NCBI RefSeq assembly: GCF_011397635.1
Contig: NC_064767.1
Span: 1,753,001 to 1,817,000 of the forward strand
From: Epinephelus fuscoguttatus
Lineage: Eukaryota > Chordata > Actinopteri > Perciformes > Serranidae
Length of the DNA: 64,000 nt
Direction of reading: 5' to 3'
Numbering within the stretch: the stretch's first letter is position 1; each line of letters starts with the position of its first letter. The notes beneath the pieces were generated by a model, which was not told the DNA's origin, did no database searches, and worked only from the letters and a program-made list of their open reading frames with translations. Shown one piece after another: positions 1-11,760 of this stretch. The position numbers and the translations under genes were made by a program.

Positions 1-420
1 TGCAGCCTAGTGTCAGGAAGCTCCACTGCCACAGCATCAACGGAAACACTCTGTCTCTTCACAGGTGGTTCAGATGGATTCAGGGACGTATTCCACCGAG
101 CACATGTCACACAGCTCACACAGAGGACAGACCTAAACATGTTTGTCCCCACAGTCAGTGACCTGGGCCCCGTGACACCTCCCACAACAATGTGAGAAAC
201 ATTCACAGAGAGCAGCCCAGTCACCTGAAGAAAATGTTGGCACTGCACATTTCTGCAAATCACTGATGTTACATTTGTACGTTTCATATGTATCATAGGG
301 TTTCTAAAGTGACGTATATGAGGTGTATATGGCTTTGTCACCAGGAGGTGGAGGAGATGCTGGATGGTGTGTTACCTAGATGAGACACCTGCAAAGCTGC
401 AGACCACTGTTCAACACTGA

Positions 421-690
421 CAAACAACAACAGTGACCCGTCGCTGTTTTTTAGGCACCAAATGTGGGTGTTTTTTAACAACTGGTCGCTGTCTTTACAG
501 CAGCTTTATAGGCAGCTGGGTTGGGTGTTTTTGAAGGGATTGGTGGCCATTTTACCAATGACTTTTGAGGAACTAAATGTGCTTTTTAGGCACCAAACTT
601 GGTTGTATTTAAGGGACCATTTGCTATATTTCTAGTGGCTTTTTTAGGCCCCACACATGGATGTTTTGTGGCGACTGGTCACTCTTGTAC
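421..690 (+). repeat. 54-58-bp degenerate minisatellite, block 1
   Basis: Units contain a 'gctttttaggcaccaaa' core, (T/A)GGGTGTTTTT and GGTCGCTGT. They are too diverged for a clean consensus. They match the blocks at 1640-2190 (same orientation) and 7085-7930 (opposite orientation). Confidence 0.75.
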
Positions 691-1639
691 TCCACCTCCA
701 TTTTATGGCGAAAACGCCTAAAATGACATACTCAAATTAAAATGACTGTAGCTTCTGAGCCGCTCTGACTACATGCATGCATGAGGTCTTGCCAGAAAGA
801 AAACTCCCTGAAGTTTCTTGTGAAAGTGTCAGAAACACTCTAGGTGATACAGAGACAGAGTAATGGGCCTCTGAAGTCAGTAACAAGTTCAAGATTTTGC
901 CTAAAATAAAATAAAAAAATGTGTTTCAGGATGAATAATTGTCTGTGGCTTCATCTGAGCAGGTAAATGACACTGTGGGGCTGTAGGCACACTATCAATG
1001 AACACTTGTTTCAGATTTGAAGAAGACTGCTCAAAGTATGACCATTCTACAGTGTTTTTTCCATGAGAAGATCCAGGCGGAGCTCCAAATGACAAGTCGG
1101 TCACTCGGCTTCAAAACAGTGCTATCAGTGATCAAACAACACTCAGCCAGCTTCAAACATTGTACCTTATTGAAATCAGGTGTGATTATGATAGCTGATG
1201 TTGTTTATGACACAGAAACACCATAAAATATCACCAAATAAAGCCATATGAAACCTGAAAGTTATGATCCCACTTTCTAGACGGTGTATCTCAGCCAAAA
1301 ATAGTGGTAGGAGTGAGACTCTTACCTTTTATAAAACAGCTACGTGCCTGCTAACAGCTCCACATAAGATCGCCAGTAATCCTTTAACTTTTCCCGTCAA
1401 AAAAACAGCATGACGTGACTTGTCACCACTCATCGCGATTTTGGACTTTGTGTGTTTAGGCTGCTCTGGTGCCAAATACATAATACATAAAAGAAAAACG
1501 ATTTTATTTTTGAAAAGTCGAGAGCTTCCTGAATCCGGCAATACCAAACATCACATGGTTTGATGACGCGGTGCACCTGAGAGATATCATTTAACAGAGG
1601 AGGGGGGGAGCGAGGACGTGAAGTTAGAGAGTTAAGGAC
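691..1639. other. Non-coding, no recognised feature
   Basis: Between two minisatellite blocks. The short frames on both strands lack splice context and resemble nothing known. Confidence 0.6.
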
Positions 1640-2190
1640 CAGTTGCTGTTTCCAGCAACTTTTTGGGCACCAAATGTGGGTGATTTTTGGTGAAAATAGT
1701 CAAAAAACACGCACATCCCAAGGTCCATTTAGAGTGGGTTCTGGACACATATATATAAAAGTCATGAAAAACCGAGAAAATGTACCACACACCAAGTCTC
1801 AGCTCCCATGGAAGGCTTTTTTCATTTGATTTTTGGTGACCCATTGCTGTTTTCCAGTAGCTTTTGGGACCAAACATTGGTGTGTTTTGGGGCCGGTCGC
1901 TGTGTTTCAAGCTTTTTAGGCACCAACCTTGGGTGTTTTTAGTGACCCGCTGCTGTGTTTCCAGTGCTTTTTAGGCACCAACCTTGGGTGTTTTTAGTGA
2001 CCCGCTGCTGTGTTTCCAGTGCTTTTTAGGCATCAAATGTGGGTGTTTTTTAGTGACTGTCCGCTATTCCTCCAACGACATTTAAGTAACCAAATGTGTG
2101 TGTTTTTATTGGGACTGGTTGCTGCGTTTCTAGCGGCTTTTTGAGCACCAAATGTGGTTAATTTTTTTGCCCAGTCACTGCTTTTTTCAG
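1640..2190 (+). repeat. 54-58-bp degenerate minisatellite, block 2
   Basis: The two units at about 1911-2020 are nearly identical and 54 bp apart (GGCACCAACCTTGGGTGTTT). The others are degenerate. Reading frames on the minus strand here are repeat artefacts. Confidence 0.8.
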
Positions 2191-3959
2191 GGGTGCGAGA
2201 AGGAAAGAGTGCAAAAAGTAACAATCAGGAATTTAAAGTATTTTGGAATAAGTTAGATACACTCCTCGACCCTGGGATGGGATTTATACTGCAGACTGTA
2301 AAGGTCAGGGCGATGACAGCAGACTGAGGGTGGCTGAGAAAGTTTAAAGGCTGCTGCTTCACATTTAGGATCTAATTCCAGCAGGATTTCTGTTTTCCTC
2401 CCACAGCTGAACCCTGGCTGGATTTTAAAAAGACACTCTGAATAATAAGACTTATATTTGTGTCGTACTGAAGAACCTGCAGAGCTGTTAGACCTATCTG
2501 ATTGGTCATTCAGTGCTAATTTGTACGGCCAGTACTCGGATCAGCAGTGTGACAGAGGGCTGTTGAAAAGACGATCATCATCTCCACTGTTTTTGTTGCA
2601 AACTCAGAGTTTACTGAAATAAATGCAAGTTGTGCAGAAACTGACAATGAGTTTCTGTCTCAGGGAACTCGAGGGAAATCTCCAGGAGGAGGACGCCTGT
2701 CTGACTCATTGCATGTGCAGCTGTAAGCTTTCTGCTTCCTCCAGCGCTCCACTCTCATTCTCAAAGTCTCTGTAACATGCCTGCTGAAAACATATGGGGC
2801 ATGATAATGATGATTTAACTAATCTGTGTTTTCTCACCAGTGGAAGAGAAGTGCTGTTGAACTTGTCAGAGCTTGTATAAAACAGCAGCGTACGGAGGTG
2901 ATATTTGTTGTATGAAAATGCTGCTGTTCATACTAAACACCCAGATGTTCATCTTTTTATTCCAAACAGCCTGTTGTTGCTACTGCCGCAGACAGACAAC
3001 GCATCACATCCTATGTGCGAGACATTTTCTAAGAGAATCTTAAATAGCACAGTGAAAGTATATGAGAAACAGTCCACGATTATTACTTTAATATTCTCAT
3101 TATCCTCTGTGCGCTGTGGGATTCCCGACCGCTGAGCAGCCTGAAAGTAAAGCGAGACGGTGCTGAGGCTGGAGCGAGGGCTGCTTGCACAGCAAAGCTT
3201 CACTGTAAACACGGCTGAAATAAATAAAACAAAATGTTCTGGCCTTTGTTCTAATAGAGTCCATAAATAGGACAAAAGAGCCCATAAATACAGAACAGTG
3301 CTCTGTGAGGCAGAACAGCTTCCCGGGGGTTTTATTCAGCTGGTGCTGAGCTCGTCGTCCTCCCCGCGCTGTTTCAGCCGGCTCTGAATTGCTTCCCATT
3401 ATTGGCGGAAGAGAGGCTGCTCAGCTCCTAAAGCCTGCAGTCACTCAGGCCTATCTTAATAGAGATCTCCCTCTGAGACCCAACAATGTATTGAATCTCA
3501 TCATTCGGGCGCTGAATGCCGACTGAAAACAAAAGATGGTTACGAGTTAATACCTGGAGTGTGAGGGGGCAACATCATGCAGCGACACACAAATAAATAT
3601 TCCATTTTACAGCATGAGTTAAAGGGTCATAGACACAGAGGAGAGGGTGAAATGTGGGAAAAAGTGGATGGATAATCACTTTAGTCATGGTTTGTGGAGA
3701 TGTGGTGTAAGAGAGTGAAGATGTCATTTGGAAAAGCTTCAAATTATTTCACATTTCATTGTTACGTTACAGTAATGTAACAGTGTGGATCTCAGTTAAA
3801 CAGCTGAAGTCAGTGTGGGTCAGTAAAGCCTCAATATTCAACCCATCAAAAAGATGAACTTGTGCAGTGCACAGGTACATGCTGAGAATTCATCTGGTCC
3901 TCATTTCTTCTACAGTCAGGCTGCTGTCAGCCCTAGAGTGGTCTCCTCTGGTCTGAATC
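2191..3959. other. Non-coding; possible conserved block at 3310-3530
   Basis: No exon is recognised. The stretch around 3310-3530 (for example TTCCCATTATTGGCGG) is unusually complex and free of repeats, so it may be regulatory. That is only an impression. Confidence 0.4.
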
Positions 3960-4640
3960 AGGGACTCATGTTGTTCCACAGTTGTATAATTGCCTAGAGT
4001 TGGTTGGTGTTCTCACGGCAGCATTTACAAGAGGACCAGATCAAATGCCTTGTGTGAGAAAGCTGCTCTTGATTGGTCAGAATTTCCATGTGGGAAAAAT
4101 CCAGGAAGTAAAGCAAACGTTGAAGAAGAGTACACTTGCAAGATAAATGTGACACTTTCTAATGTCACAATGGAGGGACAACTACGCAGGTTGATTTTAG
4201 CGCTGCTCATCGTGGACTATATTGCTGTCATTGTTCATTTTAGTCAAAGCATACAGTTTGAAAACGAGGCAAACGCGGCTCCAACTAGAAAACAATGTTT
4301 TGATGCATTGGATGTGCTGAATGTGCATATTAAGGCAGTACAGGAGGAGGTGCACATTAATAATCCTCCAGGACTGTAACATGCTCATGTTTAACCCAAA
4401 CAATGTGTCATGTGACTGCAGTTGCTTCACATCCAGGTCGCAACACCTTCTCACCACAAACCAACCGCACCAGAGTTCCTTTGGAGCCGGACTGAGACCA
4501 CCTCTTCAAGAAGGTCTCGGTAAAAGTTGTTTTGGTGTGTTCACACCTGCACAAATAAACCACACTGAGGGGGCAAATTAACTTGAGTTTGACTGAACCA
4601 AACCAAACAGGGCAGGTGTGAAAGCAGCCTAACACTTGTC
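3960..4640. repeat. Relic of a DNA transposon
   Basis: A right end CAGGGCAGGTGTGAAAGCAGCC (4606-4627) and an internal GTGTGTTCACACCTGCAC (4536-4553) are the 'extracts of transposon end' type seen in fish hAT-like relics; a 129-codon frame at 3990-4379 lies inside. That frame does not match any protein I recognise. Confidence 0.4.
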
Positions 4641-4829
4641 TTTATGGCCTCAACACAGTTGATAGTGAGCCGTTGGTCAGTGTCAGAGTGTTAGTGAGCA
4701 ACTGTTGCCTCAGTGTTTGTGCTGTGACTGCACCATCAGCACAAGTCGGCCTTGTCAGTTGTATATTGGCCCATTCAGTTTGTTGAATCTGCCAAAGCAG
4801 TCTCACTCTGAAGTTGCTGAATACCAGCA

Positions 4830-5510
4830 CTTGGTCAGTGACTTTCAGCGTCAGACACCAGAAGACGCTGTCCTTGTTGCTGTTATTCTGTAACAACACC
4901 CTGCAGTGTCATGGGGAAAAGTGGCTGCACAACAATGTAAGTTAAGAGGGCGAAAGTCCAAGTATGGCGGGTGGGAGAGGTGATGGGTGGGTCCAGCAAC
5001 CACCAAGTTTCACCCAGGAGGCCGGTGTTTGCTTCCCATAAGATTCTAAACCCAACCTCGTGTGTTTGTTGTTGAAGGGGAAAAAAATGTCACTTGACGG
5101 TGTTGTATCGACGTCTGTGGTCGTTGATGTCAGTTTGGTGTTTCTGGGCCTTAAAACCGTTCTTGTTACGACAAGCTGTTCTTCTCATGACCCAGTCCAC
5201 AACATCAGGAACAAAAAGCCTGACAGACTGCATCCTTGTTTAAAACCACTCTTCACAACGCATCCTCACTGTGACCTCGTCACATGTCCACGTTTGGTCA
5301 TGGACTTTCCACGTCCACATATGACGTCCAAGGTACCCTGGGTGTGTTGGTTCTTGACGTTCTGGGACGCCGTGTCAACTTCAGCCTGTTACATGCATTG
5401 TCTGTTTTCAAAATACACTTCTGTTTTCACAGGAAATGTACAGTTTGATACAGTCTCTTTCAAAATAAAAGCACTACGTCGGTACAACACTGCTAATTGA
5501 CGTTTTTTTT
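4830..5510 (+). repeat. Dispersed element with GTTGTATCGACGT ends, copy 1
   Basis: The core 5098-5495 starts GGTGTTGTATCGACGT and ends ACGTCGGTACAACAC, giving inverted ends. The interior has TGGACTTTCCACGTCCACA and GGTACCCTGGGTGTGTTGGTT. A flanking part (4830-5080) shares CTTGGTCAGTGACTT, CGTCAGACACCA and GGTCCA(G/A)CAACCAC with the copy at 21190-21605. A further fragment is at 54728-54792. The 146-residue open frame here does not resemble a protein I know. Confidence 0.65.
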
Positions 5511-6867
5511 TCCTTCAGCAACACACATGGTTGGGTTCAGGAAAAAATTGTTTGGCTTTACAGTCTTACAGGACACAAACACTGCTCTCCCAGGTGAAAG
5601 TCGTTGTTTGTTTTTATGTGGTACTGAGTAATGGAAAGTGCTCAATGTCCAGAGTTGACATTTAACATTTGATATTTCAGATATTTTCTGATTTCTGTAA
5701 ATCAAACTTTGCTGACTGTAGACGATATTCAATTTATGCAAAGTCCTTCATTCTCTGACGCTTTGAGGACATTTTGTTATAATAAAAAGCATTAAATGTG
5801 TTTGACATTGTAAATATTGGATATATTTTGGATTTGCACCTTGCTGTTATCGTTATCTCAGACTTTTATATTTCCACTCCTCCCACTTCCTGCTCCTCAG
5901 CACTTTCCCTCAGGATAAATAAGTTTTATCTTATCTTACTCCCTAAATTAATGTACAGAGGATCTTCAGCATCATGTTGTCACTGATATCAAAAATGTCC
6001 AGACGATAGCAGCACGTTCACCTCTTTCACTTTGATCAAATTTATTCACCTTCAGAGAAGTGAAATGAAATACAGTGTTTACTGTAATGTGATGCAGTCT
6101 GTGCTGTGTTAATGGCTGATTCATGATAACACCATTCACAGCTGTGAAATGTATTGCACCTTTCCCTTCACTTGATTACAGTAATTACCTGTAGCCATTA
6201 ATGGATCCAGAGGCATGAAGACGCGTACGTGATGAGTACTTTTTACCAGCCAAGGATTTCAGCTCAGATCACTATTCATAGAATATAAATGTGACACTGT
6301 ATCGATCACACATTGCAGCTGAGTTCTCCTCTTCTGAAACGTCGACAGGCTCTAAATTGACTGAAAATCCAAAGACCAGTTTAAGTGAACAGTTCACTCC
6401 CACAACGTCTCTTTGTATGACTCAAATATGGGAGCTCATCGATAAAACTAGGCCTTTTTCCTGCTTCTTTTCCTCTGTCTACTCTCCTCTGAAATTTTTC
6501 ATCCCTTGATTTGCTTTTATTTCTTTTGAGAAATGCCAAATATTTTATTTCCGAGGCCCAATCTTCAGTCACCATTAGAGAAATAGCAAAGTGATGTATC
6601 ATACACAGGTGGTTTTACTCTGAAACCTCGTGTGCTGCCCTGTTACTTCTCTCCTCAGCCTCTCCTCTACCAGGCATTAGGGTGCTAAACCCTGAAGCCC
6701 TCATAGATCAGCCAGTGACATCAGCGCTATCCTTTAAAGCAGCCTCCTCCTAACGGCATCTCATTTCGCAATAAAATAGGTCAGCGCTCAGCTGGAAGTT
6801 TGCACTGCCCTGGAAAAGTGGAGGGCCACAAGAAAGGAGCTTTTGTTCATTTATCTATAAAGAGCTA
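5511..6867. other. Non-coding; possible conserved block at 6650-6835
   Basis: No gene seen. The 6650-6835 segment is high-complexity sequence (for example CATCAGCGCTATCCTTTAAA) that could be a conserved element. Confidence 0.4.
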
Positions 6868-6868
6868 T

Positions 6869-6926
<58 letters not shown>
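6868..6926 (+). repeat. (TAGA)n microsatellite
   Basis: A clean tetranucleotide tract of about 59 bp. Confidence 0.97.
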
Positions 6927-6927
<1 letters not shown>

Positions 6928-7084
6928 TTTCTGCAATCCACAGATGTGTTACATTTGTACATTATGATGCGGCAGATATATTGAAACTTTATACAAAAAC
7001 ACTTGGATATGGTGAGCAAGAAACTTGGCTTGAAATGGTGGCACAATCCCCACCAGTAAAATACACTTGCTTTTGGCAGGTGGC

Positions 7085-7930
7085 ACTGTCTCATCAGTTT
7101 GGGGGCTGAAAAGTCACTGGAAACACAGCTACAAGTTCCCAAAAAAGACTCACATTTAGGGTGGGAAAAGTTGCTGGAGACACTGCTATGAATCACTAAA
7201 AAAACAATCACATTTTGGGGCCTGAAAATCTGTGAGAAGCACGTCCCCAAGAAACACCAATGTTTAGGGGCTGAAAAGCCACAAGAAATAGAGTCCCAAC
7301 AAAGAACTCTCAGTTGATGGTTGAAAAGTCACTTGAAACACTACCACAAGTCGCTAAAAAATACTCACATTTGGGAGCTGAAAAGCTGCTAGAAGCAGCT
7401 ACGAGTCCCTAAAAAACACTCATGTTTGGGAGCTATAAAGTCACTGGACACTCAGCTATAAGTCTGTAAAAACCTTCCACATTTCGGCACTGAAAATCTG
7501 CTAGAAACACAGCTACAAGTCCCCAAAAAATAATCACATTTAGGGTGGGAAAAGTTGTTGGAGACACTACTATGAATCACTAAGAAATACCCATGTCTAG
7601 GGGCTGAAAGGCCACAAGAAACAGAGCTACAGGTTCCTTTAAAACACCCACATCTGGAGCCTGGAAATCTGCTACAAACACAGCGACAAGTCCGTAAACA
7701 ACACCCACATCTGGGGGCTGAAAGTAGGCTGGAAACACAGCTACAAGTCCCTAAAAAATACCCACTTCTGGGGAGCTGAAAAGCCGCTAGAAACAGCTAT
7801 AAGTCTGTACAAACACCCATGCTTGGAGCTATAAAGTCACTGGACACTCAGCTATAAGTCTGTAAAAACAACAAGGTTTGAAGACTGAACAGTCACTGGA
7901 AACACAGCTCCAAGTCCCTAAAAACATGTA
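7085..7930 (-). repeat. 54-58-bp degenerate minisatellite, block 3, inverted
   Basis: About fifteen units with CTGAAAAGTCACTGGAAACA, ACAGCTACAAGTCCCTAAAA and ACTCACATTTGGGG are the reverse complement of the unit in blocks 1 and 2. Confidence 0.82.
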
Positions 7931-8340
7931 TAATGTAACGTATTATGGTTCACAGGAAGGTCCAGTGCCAACATTTACAGACACATCGACAGAATAGAAC
8001 TTTCTGTATGAAGTGAGTTGTTCAACACTTTCAGCTCTCTGCCGTCGATCATTGCTCTCTGTGTCTTGATTAAAACGCCCATCTCTGCAGACTGGATTCA
8101 GCGGTCAGTCACTTCCTTCTGTGGAGCCAAACATGAATTAGACTGAGAGCAGCAGACAGGCTGACAGAACATAATTACAGTAAAAGGTCAACAGAGACCC
8201 AATCTGCTCTGATGGCAGGATGGGAAGTGTTGGCGGCGCCGGAGACACAGACGCAGCTGCTGGTCGTTACCAAGCTGTTAAAACCGGAGCGTTTACACTT
8301 CAGAGTCTCTGTTGTTTCACACTTGAACCTGTGCTGATAC

Positions 8341-8388
<48 letters not shown>

Positions 8389-10639
8389 GCTGACACTCTG
8401 ATGTTAAAGACGAGTCTAAATATATCTGTTGTTGGCTGATGACTGTTGATGCTCCGTGCTACAGTCAAACAGGGAACAATGTGTCCTGTATTTAACTGGT
8501 GTACTGGTTTTAACGTGCACTGTTCTAATAAGCAAGGAATCAATGTACTTTACTTTTCTAACAGGAATTTGTGCAAGACGTGCGCCAAAGGATGGTTTGA
8601 AACAAACATGCAAATGGATGGCTGGGTCAACTCAGCCCTCCTCTCCGTCAGTACCACTGCCTGGCAGTCCTTTAACAACCAGCACGGCCTCATGGTCTGG
8701 GAGCAGGTTTTTGTCAGGGGTCAGGTCTGCACAGGGCCAGCTCCCTCCGTTAAGGGTCTGTGGGCGACCCAGAGCCATACAGATCAGTCGAACTAAAGAA
8801 ACACAACCCACCTCCCATAATCATAATAATAATGTTAATATCAGAAATTAATTATCTGTAGATGAAACATATTGAAACCACAGTTATAACAATATAAGAT
8901 TGTTTCCCAAACTTCATATCAATAAGCAGAAGATGCAACAATAACCTGGCTGATCGTGTCCGACTCTCCCGGCTGACCCGCTCTGGAGAGTTTCAGATGA
9001 TGTCCTGGTACTGCCTGCTGCTGGCAGACAGGAGGACGCTCCCCCGACTTTATCATCTGTTATTATTAATTGTTATTTATTTATTGGGATTAGTGGTAAC
9101 AGGGTAAAGGTAGGATTAGTTTTAATAACTTCCTTCCCCTTTGCTATTATTAGTATTACTTTTATTTATTTTTATTAGTGTTTCTTTCTTTTTAAATTTT
9201 CATTTTTATTTGCTTTTTTAAATTATTATTGTTGTTATTATGATTACTTTAATTTATTTTGATTATTATTTCTTTATTTTTTCTATTCATTATTTTGATT
9301 TGTTTTTAAATTATTATCATTATTTTTTAATTTATTTTATTAGTATTTTTTCTCTTTTTTATTCATGGTTATTTTTCATTTGTTTTTTAATTATGTTTTT
9401 TTTTATCATGATTTCTTTTTCCCTCACCCTGTCACCTGCCAACCTGCAGAGTGTAGACACACACGCACGCACACACACACACGTTTTTGCTGCTGCAAAG
9501 CACTGATCCTACAGGGGGCGCACACTCTATCAGCTGAGCTACAAGTCGCCCCTTCTGATTTTTCAACTGCGAGCAGCGCCAGTGTTTCCTCTGAGCAACA
9601 ACCCTGTTATACTTTGTATTCAGTGCTCTCTGATGTCGCGCTGCTTTATTGTGTTTTAATTGCCTTTTTATGTTGTAATGCTGCATGTTTCTTTACGTGG
9701 TGATGTGGACATCTGAACTGAACAACAGCACACTCAAAAACCCAAATAACCCTTACTATCCATGCCACTCATTTCTCAGTAAACCTAATTTTCTTTACAA
9801 TATGAGTGCGTTACAGACAGGACACGCTTTGATTTTGTGACGCAGCCTTTGTCTGAGCGACCGTCTCTCTGCTCGCCTCGTGCTAACACTCTAAATGGTC
9901 TCGTGTTCATGTCCAACATACTGCTGTTACTGCTGCTGCAGGAAATGTTAAATGCACCGACTCCTCTGTGCAGGCAGAGACCACGGGGGGGGGGGGGGTG
10001 AAACACTATTTGTGAAAGTTTTATAGGCATGGTGATCAGCGTAGGTGGAATCCCTGTTGTGTTAAATCACATCACGAGAACAGACCAGTGATTGTTATCT
10101 TAATGCTAAGAACCAATAAAACATCACGAGGGCCGCCTGCACATGCTCACACACATGCAGTACACACCATACACAACTAAAAACACACACACACACACAC
10201 ACACACACTCATGCAATGCAGCATAAATGTTTTATTTGGTAGGGAGGTTGTTTTCTCTCGTTGAAATCCACCTCAGCTTCTAAACAGCTAAGTGAAGTCG
10301 TGTCTCTGTGTCACGCTGCCATAATGAATTCAGCTGAACATGTCTGTGTGTTGGGCTCAGGACAAACACGCAGAGATAAAGACAGATTATCTTGAAATCC
10401 ACCTATTTCCTTTGTGGCAGAGAGTTACAGAAGAAAACTGATGTTAAACTCATATTTGTCCATTAAATAAAAGGCTACAGCAGCAGCAGCAGCTGAACAC
10501 AAAGACAGGGGAAACAGGGAGCCTGGCTCTGCAGGAAGGTAACTTAATCTGCCTATCATCATTTCTAAAACTCACTTATTAGCATGTTACATCTTATTTA
10601 CTGAAACAGTACAAATAACAAACTGTTAAAAGGACATTT
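7931..10639. other. Non-coding with low-complexity tracts
   Basis: Contains a CA tract at 8344-8387, a T/A-rich stretch at 9050-9420, a (G)13 run near 9986 and a CA tract at 10182-10207. No exons recognised. Confidence 0.6.
8344..8387 (+). repeat. (CA)n microsatellite
   Basis: A pure dinucleotide tract of about 44 bp. Confidence 0.97.
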
Positions 10640-11760
10640 TACTGTTTGTCCAAATGTCTTGTTAAAAAAAAGACCTGGTTTGGTCTCCACAGACAACACT
10701 GTAAAATATCTCCACATCTTGTTAAAAAGACCTGGTTTTGTTGGGACAAACACAGCCAGAAAAGATCAGACATCTCGATAAGAGTACTTGGTTTTGTCAC
10801 CATGAACACGACTGTACATGTCTCAACATCTCATTGAAAATACACTTTCATGTCACCACAAACACGACTGTAAATGCCCCAGTTTTGTCTCCTCATACAC
10901 AGGTGAAAGTGTCCTGAATTCTCATTGAAAAATACCTATTTTGTTTCCAAAAATGTGCTTTGAGAAATCTGGATGTCTCATTAAAAATACCTGGTTTTGT
11001 TGCCAGATATTTACTTGGAAATATCGTTAGACGTTGCATTAAGAATAACCACTTTTATCCCCACAAACACGGCTGGATATATCTTGATGTGTTGTTGAAA
11101 ATACACACTTTTGTGGCCCCAAACAAGACAGTAAATGCCCAATGTCTCGTTATAAATATCCAGTTTTGTTACCACAGACAAGGCTGGAAATATCCCAACA
11201 TCTCGTTGAAAATACACGGTCTTGTCACCATACATACGACTGCTAATGCCTCTGTGTCTTGTTAAAAATATCTGGTTTTGTTGCCACTAACACAGCTGGA
11301 TATATCCCGACATCTTGTTGAAAATACAGTTTTGTTGCCACAAACATGAATGCATATTTCCCCATGTCTTGTTAAAAATACCTGGCTTTGTTGCCAGATA
11401 TTTGCTCAGAAATATCCTGACATTGCATTAAAAATAATCACTTTTATTGCCACAAACACGGCTGGATATATCCCGACGTCTAGTTGAAAATACACGGTCT
11501 TGTCACCATACATACGACTGCTAATGCCTCTGTGTCTCGTTAAAAATACCTGGTTTTGTCGCCACAAACACAAATGCAAATGCCTCTATGTGTCATTAAA
11601 AATACTTAGCTCTATTGCCAAAAGTTTGCTTGGTAATATCCAAACATCTCATTAAAAGTACCCAGTTCTGTCTCCACATACACAGATAGAAATGTCCCAA
11701 ACTCTCATTGAAAAATATTTCGGTTGGAAATTTCTTGACTTCTCATTAAAAAAATTGTCA
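10640..11760 (+). repeat. About 58-bp degenerate minisatellite with higher-order repeats
   Basis: The recurring phrase is TCGTTAAAAATACCTGGTTT followed by TGTTGCCACAAACACGGCTG and AAATATCCCGACATCTC. Segments recur at longer distance: AATACACGGTCTTGTCACC at 11211 and 11489, and GTTGCCAGATATTT near 11000 and 11390. There is no coding signal despite short open frames. Confidence 0.85.

Noticed and set aside
5060..5500. 146-codon open frame as a host gene
   Set aside because: It lies inside a dispersed element with other copies, and its sequence is not preserved in the copy at 21 kb.
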